A stretch of 64,000 nucleotides of DNA. Source: Lumbricus terrestris. Taxonomy: Eukaryota; Annelida; Clitellata; Crassiclitellata; Lumbricidae. The DNA lies in the NCBI GenBank assembly GCA_949752735.1, contig OX457052.1, forward strand, positions 18,028,649 to 18,092,648, read 5' to 3'. The notes beneath the pieces were generated by a model. That model was not told the origin of the DNA and ran no database searches. It was given only the letters and a program-made list of their open reading frames with translations. How positions within the stretch are numbered: the stretch's first letter is position 1; every line of letters starts with the position of its first letter. Of the stretch, positions 44,618 to 56,800 are shown in pieces. The position numbers and the translations under genes were made by a program.

Positions 44618-44875
44618 ACGACTGCCTTCCGTACTGCTGGAAAGAGAAATGGACACATGTTCAAGTAATGGGTGGCGTTCTTCAACATGACATTGATACG
44701 GAGAACGAGTGTAAGGTGTCCTGCGCCACTGACCAGGGGTGTAACGGGGCTGATTGGAACACCACCGATAAGACGTGTTGGCTTCTGTTCATGAGTCCCA
44801 TGGAACATATCGCCGACCCGGATCCCGTTCATCACTGGGAAATACAAAGAAATCTGTCCACCACCTGTCAGCAAG
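44618..44875 (+). CDS. Gene 2 exon B5: type-B PAN-like domain
   Basis: Acceptor accacag, donor caag|gtgagt, phase 1-1, 86 codons. DDCLPYCWKEKW, ECKVSCATDQGCNGADW, TCWLLF, HWEIQRNLSTTCQQ. Seven cysteines. Last ectodomain module before the stalk, giving gene 2 a single A-B pair. Confidence 0.88.
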
Positions 44876-45174
44876 GTGAGTCTTCAACGAAATTGCGATT
44901 TTATTTGTTGCCCAGCAATTCGTTTTGAAGCTAGAGAGGTAGCCTATCCATGATCACGACCGCAGTTAGCATGAGTAACTGCTGACTATTGTCTTAGATG
45001 TCGCTTACGGCATTGATTGATTGATTGGTTGGTTGATTTGTTGATTGACTGGTTGATTGACTGGTTGAATAAATGATTGATTGATTGATTGAACGCGTTG
45101 CGCCTGTGTTTGATTGTAATTCTATTCTAATCAGCGATTCCCTTGAAGCAACTGTACGGTATTACTCACATGCA

Positions 45175-45355
45175 CGCATGCATCCAATTATATAGCTGGA
45201 ACAGTCTTCCACCTGTCATCAGATTGGCCGCCTCAGTGGACTCTTTCGATAAAAGTTATCTGTTTGCTAGGGTTAATACCGGTGTTAGCCGTTTGTGAGG
45301 CGCCCTTGTATAGCGGTATGGCCGCGTTAGGCGCCATATAAATTGTCGCTATTAT
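45175..45355 (+). mobile_element. LINE 3' end, second family
   Basis: Encodes YSWNSLPPVIRLAASVDSF then tail gaggcgcccttgtatagcgg and ggcgccatataaatt. A reverse copy of the tail is at about 52790-52865. Confidence 0.65.
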
Positions 45356-45399
45356 TATCATTATTTATCTATTTATTTATTATTATTACTACTACTACT

Positions 45400-45660
45400 G
45401 TTATTATTTTTTTCATTTACGGACTTGCAATGCGCCTGTCACACTACAACCTAACTAATCAAGGTCCTCCCCAGTGTGGGAAAGCCGTTTTAGGAGAGAG
45501 AAGTCTCAAGAGATACGGCAGAAACAGTAGTCTTCCAGCTAAGATCTCAGAGTTTTAGTGATAGGCTAATATGTAGCAGGAAGGTCATTCCACGGCAAAG
45601 ACCCTAACGATGAATGGAAGAATATGACGTTTTAAGGAGGGGGAGAAGACGAATTGTATT
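45400..45660 (-). mobile_element. LINE 3' end fragment
   Basis: Same order of landmarks as 19545-19945 (gcgcctgtcacactacaacc, ggaaggtcattccacgg). Directly upstream of exon L3. Confidence 0.55.
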
Positions 45661-45702
45661 TTCATTGAAGACTGTTCAGTCTAATTTTTAATTTTATACC
45701 AG

Positions 45703-46203
45703 AATCCAAAGCTGCAGTTCCCGAAGCAGAGGCGGGTGCCGTTCTATCGACTACCGAAACTGCCGAAACTGTCAAAACTGCCGAAACTGTCAAAACTACC
45801 GAAACTGTCGAAACTGCTGAGACTGCCGAAACTGCCGAAACACCCGAAACTGCCGAAACTGTCGAAATCCCTCAAGCTGCTGAAAATCCCGTAAATGCGG
45901 AAAATGATGAAAACGTGGCTGACACAACTACCTTTTCGGAAACTGCAACGAACGAAACTGAAATTAGCTCAGAAAATGCGACAGAAACGACTACAGCAGA
46001 TTTTGATGTCATCGTTTTTGGAACTACAACACCTCCTGCTTTTAATGAGACTCGAATACCTGTGGCTGCTGCTGCAGTTGTTGGGAGGAAGAGTCGGCCT
46101 CGACCACGTGGACGAGGAGGTGGTGGAGTTGGTTACAGTCATGCTAGGAAAGGTCATGTTTCTCGTATGGATGTCGATTGCGAGTGCCCAGACTACATGA
46201 TAG
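45703..46203 (+). CDS. Gene 2 exon L3: Thr/Glu-repeat stalk with Arg/Gly-rich end
   Basis: Acceptor tataccag, donor gatag|gtaggc, phase 1-1, 167 codons. It starts ESKAAVPEAEAG. Then come about a dozen TAET/TVET/TVKT repeats, an Asn-rich part with NET and NAT sequons, an Arg/Gly-rich basic segment (GRKSRPRPRGRGGGG) and DCECPDYMIG before the TM exon. The CP.Y.IG end is shared with L2, so both stalks are homologous at their ends with unrelated repetitive middles. Confidence 0.8.
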
Positions 46204-46900
46204 GTAGGCATGTCATGCATGTCAACATATACAATACAATACAATTAGGTACTTATAACGCGCTTTAACAAATTATTTTTTATTTAAACAAGTCTTGCAC
46301 GAAAGCGCGCTTAAACATGTGATCTATATGCTTGTCGTGGATCACGACATTACAATAATTAATTAGACCTATCTGATCGGTGGTACTAGCAAGGTTCGAA
46401 ACCTACTAGTTTACAGACTAATTTACTTATATAATTCGTCATTGATTCTAAATAGGATGCTGATCGATATCAGCATTTTACGAGGAGATACGACCTACTG
46501 TGACTACTGGTCGTAGGCTACAGTAGACTATCCGAATCCCCAGCGGCAGAATACATTATGATCCTTGATTGTCAACAGATAATTCGGTCAATATCCAGGC
46601 ATTATCGCAGCACTACAGCAGTAGAATAGAGTAGCGCTATATAAGTTTAGAGATTACGATTACGATTACAGACGATTGTGTATTATAGACCATTCAACTT
46701 TCGTTACCGTTCTTTGGACCTCGAAGAGACTTGTGCCAAATAATTAGACATCAAGTAGCTTCGTATTCCACCGAAGGGGTGGGTGTGTGGGGGTGGGTTG
46801 GTGGGTGGATGGGTGGTCACCCATCGAAGAACTAGCGACGTGCAACTTTTCTAAGCCTCATCAACCAATAATAATTTTATGTAGGTTAGAGATCATCCGG
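46204..46900 (+). other. Gene 2 intron L3-TM, first part
   Basis: A retroposon-like tail (agcgctatataagtt then gattacgattac) lies near 46635-46670, and a GT-rich tract at 46775-46825. No exon. Confidence 0.45.
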
Positions 46901-46904
46901 GACT

Positions 46905-47096
46905 GAAGGGTGCCGGTCTACACAAAATGTGCAGTTTTAAATGAATGTGTGCAGTTGCGAACGCACTTCTGCGGCGCATCTGAACTAGTTTTAAAAGGTC
47001 ATTGTCATCCATTGGCATTAATTATTTACCATGGAGAATGGGAAAGGGAGTAATGGGTTGTGTAGTTCTGACACTTCCTTAACAGAAGCCCTAAAG
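46905..47096. mobile_element. Diverged CAGGGCT-family hAT-like MITE
   Basis: The interior follows copies 1 and 2 (tgtgcagttg, gcacttctg, aaaggtcattgtc, cagaagccct). The ends are degenerate. Confidence 0.6.
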
Positions 47097-47378
47097 ATCA
47101 TTATGGATAGGATAATTTTGTCTACGCTGTGGAACGCGGTGGCTGATTGATACGTGATCTCGGCCTCTACATGTATAGGACAGTGGGTATAGGTTCGAGA
47201 CTCTCCACAAGGCACCACTATATATGCTTAGTTTGCTTACTAAGGACCTTGAGCATTCACAACTGTGCTGTTGTGTGGCTTGTGTGTGTGCTTCTGAACT
47301 TATGTAGGCGGACAATTTAATTTCAGTGCATTTGTGGCTGTATTGAATTTTATTGTTCTGTCTTCTTAATGATTTCAG

Positions 47379-47512
47379 GAATAATCGGTTTGGGTGCGAC
47401 CATGGCAGTCCTCGTTTTGATTATAATTGGTCTCCTCGCATTCATAACCAATCGACTTCATGAGCAAGAAGCAGAAGCAGCAGGAAACCCACGAGGCAAT
47501 ACAGGGGCCCAG
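47379..47512 (+). CDS. Gene 2 transmembrane exon
   Basis: Acceptor gatttcag, donor gcccag|gtaata, phase 1 to 0. TM core ATMAVLVLIIIGLLAFI, then TNRLHEQEAEAAGNPRGN. Short tail, as in gene 1. Confidence 0.88.
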
Positions 47513-47819
47513 GTAATAATGCAAATAGTGCTATGGCATAGTCCATCAACAACAGATTTTTAAAAAATATTTAGACCAATAAGTTCAAGCTTTAACACTC
47601 AATTAAATCACAGAGTAGTTTAGCAAACGATTATCGAATAGCAAATCTGATCTTGTTCTTGAGTTTTGTGGCATTTTTCAGAATGTTGGGATACAATGAC
47701 TATTGACAACAGCTGAAGAATCTTCAGTCGCCCGATGTTCCGAAAGGAATGAAAGGAAATGAGAGAGAGAGAGAGAGAGAGAAGAATCTTCTACGAAGCG
47801 CAACTTTTCTTAATAGTTG

Positions 47820-48080
47820 CTAACATAGCATGTTAACATAACATGTTAACATAGCATGCTAACATACATGTTAACATAACATGTTAACAAAACATGTTAA
47901 CATAACATGTTAACATAGCATGCCAGCATAACATGTTAACAAAACATGTTAACAAAACATGTTAACATGTTAACAAGGCAATATACCATGCTAATATAAC
48001 ATGATAATACAACATGTTTACACAACATGTCAATGAAACATGTTAGCATGTTGACATAACATGTTAACAAAACATGTTAA
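47820..48080. repeat. ACATGTTAACATA degenerate tandem repeat
   Basis: About 20 short units rich in the palindromes TGTTAACA and ACATGT, in the TM-tail intron. Confidence 0.9.
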
Positions 48081-48351
48081 CAGTGCCACAGGCATATGAC
48101 AGAAAACGAAACTTTATGCACTGTTTATGATTGATCATGACACCCGCAATCACTGAGTTCCCGTTTGGTTCGGGGCATTCAGGCATTTCAACCATTGCAT
48201 TTCAGGTCAATGAGATGTCATGTTGCCTTAGATGGCATCTGTCATTTGAACTAGCAATCTAAAACAGAAATAAAACACTGAACCATTCATAGAAAAACTT
48301 TACAAGTCAATGGAACTGAATTTCTAAAAAAATGAAATTGATCTTATGATG

Positions 48352-48607
<256 letters not shown>

Positions 48608-48749
48608 CAAAAACCGATTTAAGGACTAAATAAAATGTCGTTCTGTCAAAAAAATGAGAAAAAAACAGAAAAGGGAAACTAGCTGGATTTTCTCTAAGAT
48701 GAATAAAAAGAAGAAAAACTTGTAAAAACTTTGATTTTTTCTATTTCAG

Positions 48750-48818
48750 TACAAGACTTCAAGTGCGGCATTATCCGTATCAGCATCATCATCCGCAGCC
48801 TCATTCTCCCTCGGTTGA
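48750..48818 (+). CDS. Gene 2 last coding exon, Ser/Ala-rich tail
   Basis: Acceptor ctatttcag, phase 0; YKTSSAALSVSASSSAASFS then LG and TGA at 48816-48818. AATAAA occurs 10 bases after the stop (48828-48833), so the 3' UTR is very short or a later signal is used. Confidence 0.75.
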   Translation, partial: YKTSSAALSVSASSSAASFSLG

Positions 48819-49241
48819 TTTACTCGCAATAAATGAGTCGTTGTATTGCATAAGCTTGTAATGATCATTTTGACAAATTCTTTAAAAAATTATGAAATAT
48901 AACTGACCACTTGCAAGCGCTTTAAGTTTTCTAGTGCATTCGGGTCATAGTATTAGTTCACGATATCAGGCTTGATCTAAAGTGCGGATCCTAATTTGAG
49001 AGAGAGTGTAGGTTATAGATTATTTTGCTTCAATCAGAAATAGTGGCATAATTAGCGGTACGCCAGATCAGAAATAAATAACCTCTCTGAAAATGCACTG
49101 GAAACTTTTATATGTGACCGTTATTGTCGATAATGCTAATTATGTTATTCTTGCTTCGAATTAACACAAAAATACATTACTGCTGTTGGTTCTTAAAGCT
49201 TTTTTCTCTGTTTAAATGACATTGTGTTCAAATAGGCAGAG

Positions 49242-49418
49242 CAGGGCTTTTTTACCGTGCAGTTGGCAGTTGTACACAAAATGTACAGTTGCAGAAGCAC
49301 TTTCGTGCAGTTAAAACTAGCAAAAAAGGTCATTGTCCTCCGATTGGAAGTAATTTACATGGATCATGGGAAAGGAAAGGAGTTGTGCAGTTATAAAAAT
49401 TCCTTAAAAACAGCCCTG
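49242..49418. mobile_element. hAT-like MITE (CAGGGCT family), copy 3
   Basis: CAGGGCTTTTTTAC and AAAACAGCCCTG ends; flanks share ggcaga imperfectly. Same orientation as 13345-13539. Confidence 0.75.
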
Positions 49419-49534
49419 GGCAGAACTTACTGTGATTGATGTCACAATGCTATAATTATTACTGTTGCAATTATGTAACATGAAAGATTTAGTCAAGACA
49501 ATCGAGATCAAGGTTCTTAAACTAATATACCGGT

Positions 49535-49865
49535 CTTACTCTGGCCTAGGGTCCAAATATCTTCGTATGTTATCCACCTGTTGATTTCAGCATCCTCTCT
49601 TGGTACACTACGCTCACGTGACAGACATGGTCTTCTTATTCCTCACGCAAGGACAGCTTTGACCAAAACTCGAGCTGTTACCTGCGCTTTGGAATCAGCT
49701 CTCCCCATTAACACTTGCTTCGCTATTCAACTGATACCCGAAGCTGCAGCACATCTTTCTGATGTCTCAAATCTATTTTTTGTCTGGTCTGTCGCACTGG
49801 GTGCGCCTCCGAATTGTGTACACTATAAGAGGCGCCTCATGAATTTATTAAAAGAATACAATATA
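49535..49865 (+). mobile_element. LINE 3' end fragment
   Basis: Encodes SSLGTLRSRDRHGLLIPHAR, then a degenerated LINE C-terminus, and the tail cgcactgggtgcgcctccga, aagaggcgcctcatgaattt. Confidence 0.65.
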
Positions 49866-49869
49866 TTGT

Positions 49870-50930
49870 TGATTATTAGCCACAATAAAATGATCCACCT
49901 CGAAATTAGAGCAGGCTAACATTTAATCAACGTCAAAGTAAGCGAATAACCAAGGATATGCAATATTGTGTGTAACTATATATGCATTTAATTATGTATG
50001 TTTGTATGCTTTGTATGTATGATTGTATGTATGCATGCTGTTTTTTAATACACTAAGCCAGGGCATGGGCGACTAAGCTTTATTGATCACCAAAAATATG
50101 AGTTCATATTCATGCAACTGTTCGTGGATGTCAAAGGGTAAAAGCAGAAGGAACAATAATCGTTCCGCTATCAGGGTCACCATTTCTCATTTCTATTTTA
50201 AATGTGTAGCCTACAATGACATTAACCATTAAAGCTTACATCAGAGCAAGTAAGACTGCGTCTGCGTAGATGCAGAAAAGAACAAGAACAAGTGCATACA
50301 ATGCATGGTCATCAACATGCATAATCGGTGGAATTAATCAATAGAGTCCAACCCAAAAAAACATATTATCCTAAATGAAAAATCGTGTATCTCATCCTAA
50401 TGACGAAAGTTTTCCTCGTCATGTTATCTGCCGGGGTTCTCCATTTTCTCCCAAACTACATAGTGGCTTAATAAAAAAAAAGTCCCACCTATAAACGTGC
50501 AATTTTTTTACTGAGCCACCCTGTATACCTGCTCACAGCTGCAGTTTACTTTTAGTGCTGCGGATGCATTCGATGTTCTTTCCCCACCTTTCAGGTTGAA
50601 ATGCCCCGTTATCAGCAGGACGTATGATTCTGTTTAACTGCTGCGTATAATTTATAATTCCTCCTAAAACAGATCTGTGTCCTCCTCCGCCTCAGTTGCT
50701 TACGACGGCGGTGCATTCATCTGAACCATAAAATTATAGTTAGAGGTCTTCGTATTAATCCTCACGACCAGGATTCTGTCCTTAATTGTTTCGTACTCCA
50801 TAATTATAATAAGCCTCCTGAAGCTGTTCGCTCATCCTGCTCAAATCTACACAAATAGACAGTGCTGCTGCCATAAGACGTAATGAAAATTTATGTCCCG
50901 CCCCTCCTCAATTTTTGTAGTTATTCATTG
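49870..50930. other. Intergenic, no recognisable gene
   Basis: A weak mariner-like MITE end lies at 50480-50525 (aaaagtcccacc...gccaccctgta). Nothing else. Confidence 0.4.
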
Positions 50931-50933
50931 AAC

Positions 50934-51317
50934 TGGTCTGTGCTATTTCAATGACAATTCAGACCATTTAATAATAGATTCATGCATTATCATAGCTTTC
51001 TCTAACAGCCTACACAAATCTACTTTCTACCCTTCAACTTTCTCCCCATAATTTGTACAATACCCTACTGATCTAGCCCTACTTGCGTTCCGGCTCGCAA
51101 AAATCTTATGCGCCTGGATTAATTTTCTTTTCCAGTCAGTAGAAAGTATCCCTCTGATTTTTAGCTGTACTTCCTGTGACCGACTTTCCATTCCTCCCTC
51201 TGTCACCCATTAGGAATCTTCTAGCTATAGTATACGCGACGCCCGAACCGATACGATAGTGCATGCATCTATTAATTATTAAATGGTCTGAATTGTCATT
51301 GACATAGCACAGACCAA
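50934..51317. mobile_element. MITE-like inverted repeat, ~380 bp
   Basis: Arms ggtctgtgctatttcaatga, caattcagaccatttaataa and the reverse at 51262-51315. Confidence 0.65.
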
Positions 51318-54300
51318 TTACAAAACAAACTATACGATTGATGCTTACGGTAGCCTATAATTATTGCTGATAATACATAAACTATCAGCTACGCAGCTAC
51401 TTCTAAAATATTCTGACTCTAACACTGACAATACATGGCATAGTCGGTTGCTGTCTTCCTTTGAACAGATTACTCAAGATGTCATGCTGAAAAACCTGGC
51501 GGATTTTCTTATTTTGGTTCTTCTACACGTAGGCCCTAGCCTATTCCCACTGTTGCAACTTTTCCTCCTATTTCAGATCTAATGTAACATGGCTATTAGT
51601 TACTGGATGTGGTCTGCCTTTAGAGGATTCAAGTCATGCGCCTCGGATAGGTCTACTACCGATTGACTGTCTCTTGTGGATTGGCTTTGTTGAGCCATCA
51701 GCTGATCAAGTATTGCATTACAATCTTTGCTCTAGAAGTTGCTTATTGGTGACACTATTGCTTGCATTAAACTTATATTAGGCATATATATAGTGCAGGT
51801 AAATAGCATAGCGTGATGGTCAGAATGCACACTTGCATGCATTTCTATTGATTTTATCTACAGTTAGGCCTACTCATGCAGAATGGAAATACGCAATAAT
51901 CACGTTAAACGCTTTCGTAAGACTTTCGTAAAGCGTCATATAATTATAAATGGCATAGGTCTACACTTATTAGGCCTACATGCAAATGTCCTAAGTAGGA
52001 AATTATCGAGCAGACGCTTCTTAGCAAATCAGCGAAGTGAAGCTAAATATTAATGCCGTGTGCTTCAAAATTCTAATGCTTGCCTCTTAGTAGAAATTCT
52101 TGTTACACGTGCATCACGCAAATGTGAATTTTTTTAGGCAGAAACATACAAAACTAAAGCGAACATTGATTAAACCACCACTACTCACTCAGGCAACATG
52201 GAAGATATAGGGCCTAATCAGCATACTGCGTGGGTGTTTTGGGGGTGGGAACTACGTGCTACCCGGAAGAATCTCAAGTATGTAACTGCCTACGCATGAC
52301 GTCTTATTGACCTTTGATTATGCAAACACGTCGTGCTAATAGTCAGGTTACAGTTGTTGAATCCGGTTGGAACTTAACTTCCATCTTTCACACGATGACG
52401 CTCACTGTTAGTTCTTTGGTTTTTGCCTTGTGACTTAACGAAACGGTTAAGCTTGTCCGCAGTAATTTCCATTTCTCAGTATTCACGTAGGCCTATGCCC
52501 GTAAAAATAATTGATTGGCTAAATGCGTAGTTCGAACTAAATTGTCCATTAATTATGTGTAGTTCTTATATTTATATGTTTGCATGTACATGTGCATTTG
52601 TGGATTTACGAATGTAGCCCATAAAAAATCATTTAGGCTTAGCTTATAATACTAGTATATAGTGTCTTTTAAAGAACCTTTGAAAACTTCAGTTTGGTTC
52701 AATTTCATCATTAAACGCTCCACTGCATTACAACTTGGCAACCACGTCTCATTCTCCGGTTTAGGTCTACACGTTTAAAAAGATAATTTATAATTACGAC
52801 GATTTATATGGCGCAGTAACACACCCATGCCGTTACAAGGGCGCCTAGGTATATGCTCTGAGAAATCATCTGATTCGGTCGATGATCACCTTATCTATTT
52901 GTAATTAGCGAAATCATAAAGTAACTTCTTATCCGGCAGGTTACAAACCATAAACCATCACAATCGCACTTCCTATTGAAACCAATAGTAAGAGTTTAAC
53001 AGATATAATTGATTACAAATCCAATGTTTGGCTCAAATGGAGAGTTCTGAAAGTCTCAACCCTGCTAACAAGGGCCACCCTAAAATAAACACTGGATAAA
53101 ACTATAATAATAATGGCAATTGCCGGATATAGGCTAACTGAAAGTTTGGGTTTTAATCCACAGATAAGAGAGCGGCTTCAACGGAACAAAAGCTTAGCTA
53201 TCCAACTAGTGTAGGCCTACACACGGGGCAAACTTAACTAGGCCTAAACTGTGAAAAAAAGAAGTAGGCCAACACAGTTGATTTTTAAGCGAAAAAACCT
53301 AAACATTTCTGAGTTGAATGCGAGTTGCATTAAATACATTGTAGAGCAGATGTGCTGAAGTTAGCGGATAGGGCGGTGCATTAAACAGTTCACATGCAGA
53401 ATAGGATCATTGACCCTAGCCCTGATACATGTGTAACGGATGCGAATGCTAAAATTACACCAACCCGCTTTGACTTAGACCTTTAGGCTACTCGTATATG
53501 CACACACGACATAATTTAAACGGTCTGTTTTAAAAATGGTAGCATGGATTATGTAGTTAATTTCTTCTCTGATATTAATCAGACTCTTTGTTGGGCACAT
53601 ACAAAGGATTGGGCAGACGTGTACGGACCTACCTGACGGTAATTTTACATGGTAGTGTCGACTGATTTCAGGGTAGGCCTATGCTGCTGCTTTCTTAAAA
53701 TGGTTTAATAGGCCTACAACTTTCTTAAAATGGTTTAATAGGCCTACAACTGAACCGCTTCGCAACGTCTGTATTAATTACGGTAACCGAACGTCAAGGA
53801 ACCCTTACATTGACATTTTCTTCAAGGTAAGTTATTGGCAACTCATTATTAATAGACCTAATTAGGACATTATCAAGCAAGCGCTTCTTAGCAAAATCAC
53901 CGAATTGAGGCAGAAATTCTATTATTGCGTGCTTCTAAAGCTCTTCCAGTAGAAAATTCCTGCCACAGGGTGGTTAGGGGTGGTTTGAACAACCCCACTT
54001 AGAAAAATATGACCCACAAACTTTGCTTTGTTCAAATCCGTTGAGGTTTCATTCGGGTGTGGGACGAGGGATGTCGAGCAAAGCTTGCTAAAAATTACAT
54101 AGACTTCTAGTAATTACAATTTTTCATAACCACCCCATTTTCTAAAGACTGACTGGCCTGTGGGTTCACAGAAATGTGAATTTTGAAGTGTAGAAAGTTC
54201 GCGGTGTGTTTGCACCAGTGTTGATGATATTGTTAAAGCGCGGTTCTGAGTTCTGAGACATTATTCGAATCCTCCTCTTAAGTAGTTTGAATGTGACGAA

Positions 54301-56050
54301 TTCGCCTAATATCGTAGCCGCAGTTTCAGTTTCAAACGCAAAGCAGCGTTTCATCACCATATAAAGCATATCGGAAAAGTAAAAGTTATCGTAACATATC
54401 TATAGATTATGTCTAGGCTAAGAAATTAATGTATAATACATGTACTTGTCCACCTGCTTATTTGTGGTCAGTTGATTTAAGCATTCCACAAAAAATAAAT
54501 AATTAATTTACTTAACATAATCGAGTGTCAGGTCAAGTCGTTTTGACTTTCAAGAGCGAGTTCAAGTTTTGGGGCATCTGCAATCCCTCAAATTTCAGTA
54601 AAAATAGTCTACATATAGGCCTATGGGTCTAATATTACACCTCGCTTGCCTTCTGAAGGCATGCGTGATAAAAATGTAAAGTAAGCTTGCTTGTTACTTG
54701 TGTTCAAAGAAGCTTAGCTTATCATAACAGAGATGATTAGCGGGAAAATCGATGGAACCAGTAGGCTATAGGCCTATAATCATGTAACACAGCTTGCTGA
54801 TCCTGATGTTTGCGCAATTTAGTATGTTTGTAATTAGTCACTTTCTGTAGCGCATTTTAGTGTCTCACAAAGCGCTGCTTGTGCCATTCGAAATTATGTT
54901 GACGCCACCGAGTAAAAAATATTTATCAATATAATTATGATTCTCGTGTAGGCCTAGCAATTACTGGCACCACGCAATAGAGGGGCGAAATTAAACGAGG
55001 TGTTCGGAGTTAACGGGGCACATAGAATCAAAGAAGTGATGACATAGGACGAGGTTCACAACACAAGGATCCATCTGGAACTCCCTGGGACCAACCACCT
55101 TACAACAGTCTCTGCATGGCAGATGGGAAAATATGCTGCTACTGGGAAATCCCTTTTGTCATTGGGTGGGTCGACATCTGTTCAACATTATTATAATTTT
55201 AGGAGTCGAATGCCTGAGAATTCGTGTTGTCATGCGGGTCTGCGGGTTCAAGCTTTCGCTATGATGGCAACTGTGAAGAAATATCATCCAATATCCTTAA
55301 GGCTGACCTACAAAAATGCATTGCAAGTCTCATTAGGAAGTGCTAGGCCTACTGTAGGCTGCATAGGCATAAGCCTAAAGACGCATCGACAATTCTAAAC
55401 CTTTGCTTCAGCCAAGATATAATTGTTATTAAACAGGCGATCCTATTTTGGTGTAATGGTGTCGTTGGGCGTATATGATGTCTAGCAGGTTTCAAGCGAA
55501 TTGTTTCTTTATAATTTAATGTCATCGCGAAGGCCACGCGGGAACAGGATGTGATTCAGTTTCTACAACAACGAATTGTTCCGCAGTTGTATCTTCAGAG
55601 TTGCTAATACTGCAATGCATTGTAGCAAAACATCTTTATTATTATTGCTCTGATGAGCAAGCAAAGTTGTTCTACATTGCACTTTGGTACCGTGACTATG
55701 AAAGTTTTTATTGCTCCATTAAGCTTTCAGTCTTTATGTTTGCTCTAGGCTCTAGCCTAATTAATGCACATCGGTCCCATTTGGAAACCGTCGGAGGCTT
55801 CAATCCTCATTGACCTAGATATCAAACTATATTCTGGAAAAAAATTATATCAGTACATGCATTGGCTGGCACTTTATATAAATATACTCAATGGTGGGTC
55901 TTTATTGTAGAGCGTGTCAGAAGGTCTTTGGTTATTACAGGCTATGTGACTGCCTTTGCATTCTCTCAATTAGGCGCGTTGGTAAGAAGATATGCGGCAG
56001 CTGTTCATAGGATAGTCACGGGTTAGGGCGCTGACATGTGCACTGCTGTG
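51318..56050. other. Intergenic with relic duplications
   Basis: 51995-52110 resembles 53865-53965. 53055-53250 resembles 44270-44440 in the gene 2 A5-B5 intron. A reverse LINE tail lies at 52790-52865. A 33-bp direct repeat is at 53690-53750. No intact exon found. Confidence 0.45.
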
Positions 56051-56059
56051 CAGCTGCAG

Positions 56060-56470
56060 CAGTGCCTCATCCTGGTGACATTAAATTTACACGGGCGCGC
56101 GTGATTATCTATTGAGTTGAGATTGCTGAACAGATGATCTAATTGTCTCTTCTTTCTTCTTTCGTTCTCTGCCTTCAGGCAGGTTCGTATGTCCAAGGAA
56201 GCCACTCATGTGGCCACTGGTCAATTCTTTTTCTCTGTCGTCTTTGAATTGTCTCCATCATAGACCTTCTCTCTCCCACCATCTGTCAGATTTCTTCCTT
56301 CGTCCTGTGCTCCATCCAGCTGCTGACTCTTTCCATTCTACAGCAAATTCACATTTCAACGTCAACCAGTCTTCATAAATTGTCCTTCATCATTTTCAAA
56401 ATTTCCGATCCATACAGGACTACACACCACATCAGCGTCTTGACCATTCTCTTTTCAGGTTCTTATTCAG
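56060..56470 (-). pseudogene. Decayed non-LTR reverse transcriptase C-terminal region
   Basis: The - strand reads KRMVKTLMWCVVLYGSEILK, then after stops RMERVSSWMEHRTKEEI and QMVGERR. This follows the C-terminal RT pattern ...VWSV.LYGSE.W...EMW..RRM..ISW..H.TNEE.L..VG seen in many LINEs. Several in-frame stops. Confidence 0.6.
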
Positions 56471-56715
56471 TCTTCGAGGAAACCCGCTGACAGAAATTCC
56501 AGGTCCTGGGCAGAGCAGTCACGGGCCCTAAACTATCTTTAAGACTCTCTGAGCAAATTTAAATAAAAACAAATAGAAATAACATAATAAATGGAATTGT
56601 GGGTACGAATTACGATGACAAGAGCTGCTGCAGGCCTGACAAGAGTGTATTAATCCTGATTTTGTGTCTTTGTCTAGGGTATTAAAAGTATCGAGTGATT
56701 TTCCTGCATTTCGCT

Positions 56716-56800
56716 ATGGGACGCAGCCAACTATCTTTGTTAGTAGGTCTCTGCATCTTGGCGACAATTTCTCAGAATGAAGCAACTACAAACATAACAG
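56716..56800 (+). CDS. Gene 3 signal-peptide exon
   Basis: ATG at 56716, donor aacag|gtaaaa, phase 1, 28 codons plus one base. MGRSQLSLLVGLCILATIS is a classic signal peptide, followed by a NIT sequon. It lies 1.5 kb upstream of exon A6, the same layout as the leaders of genes 1 and 2. It is the only leader in the window with a clear in-frame ATG. Confidence 0.75.

Noticed and set aside
55123..55398. 91-codon open frame
   Set aside because: No motif, splice context or similarity to the local family.
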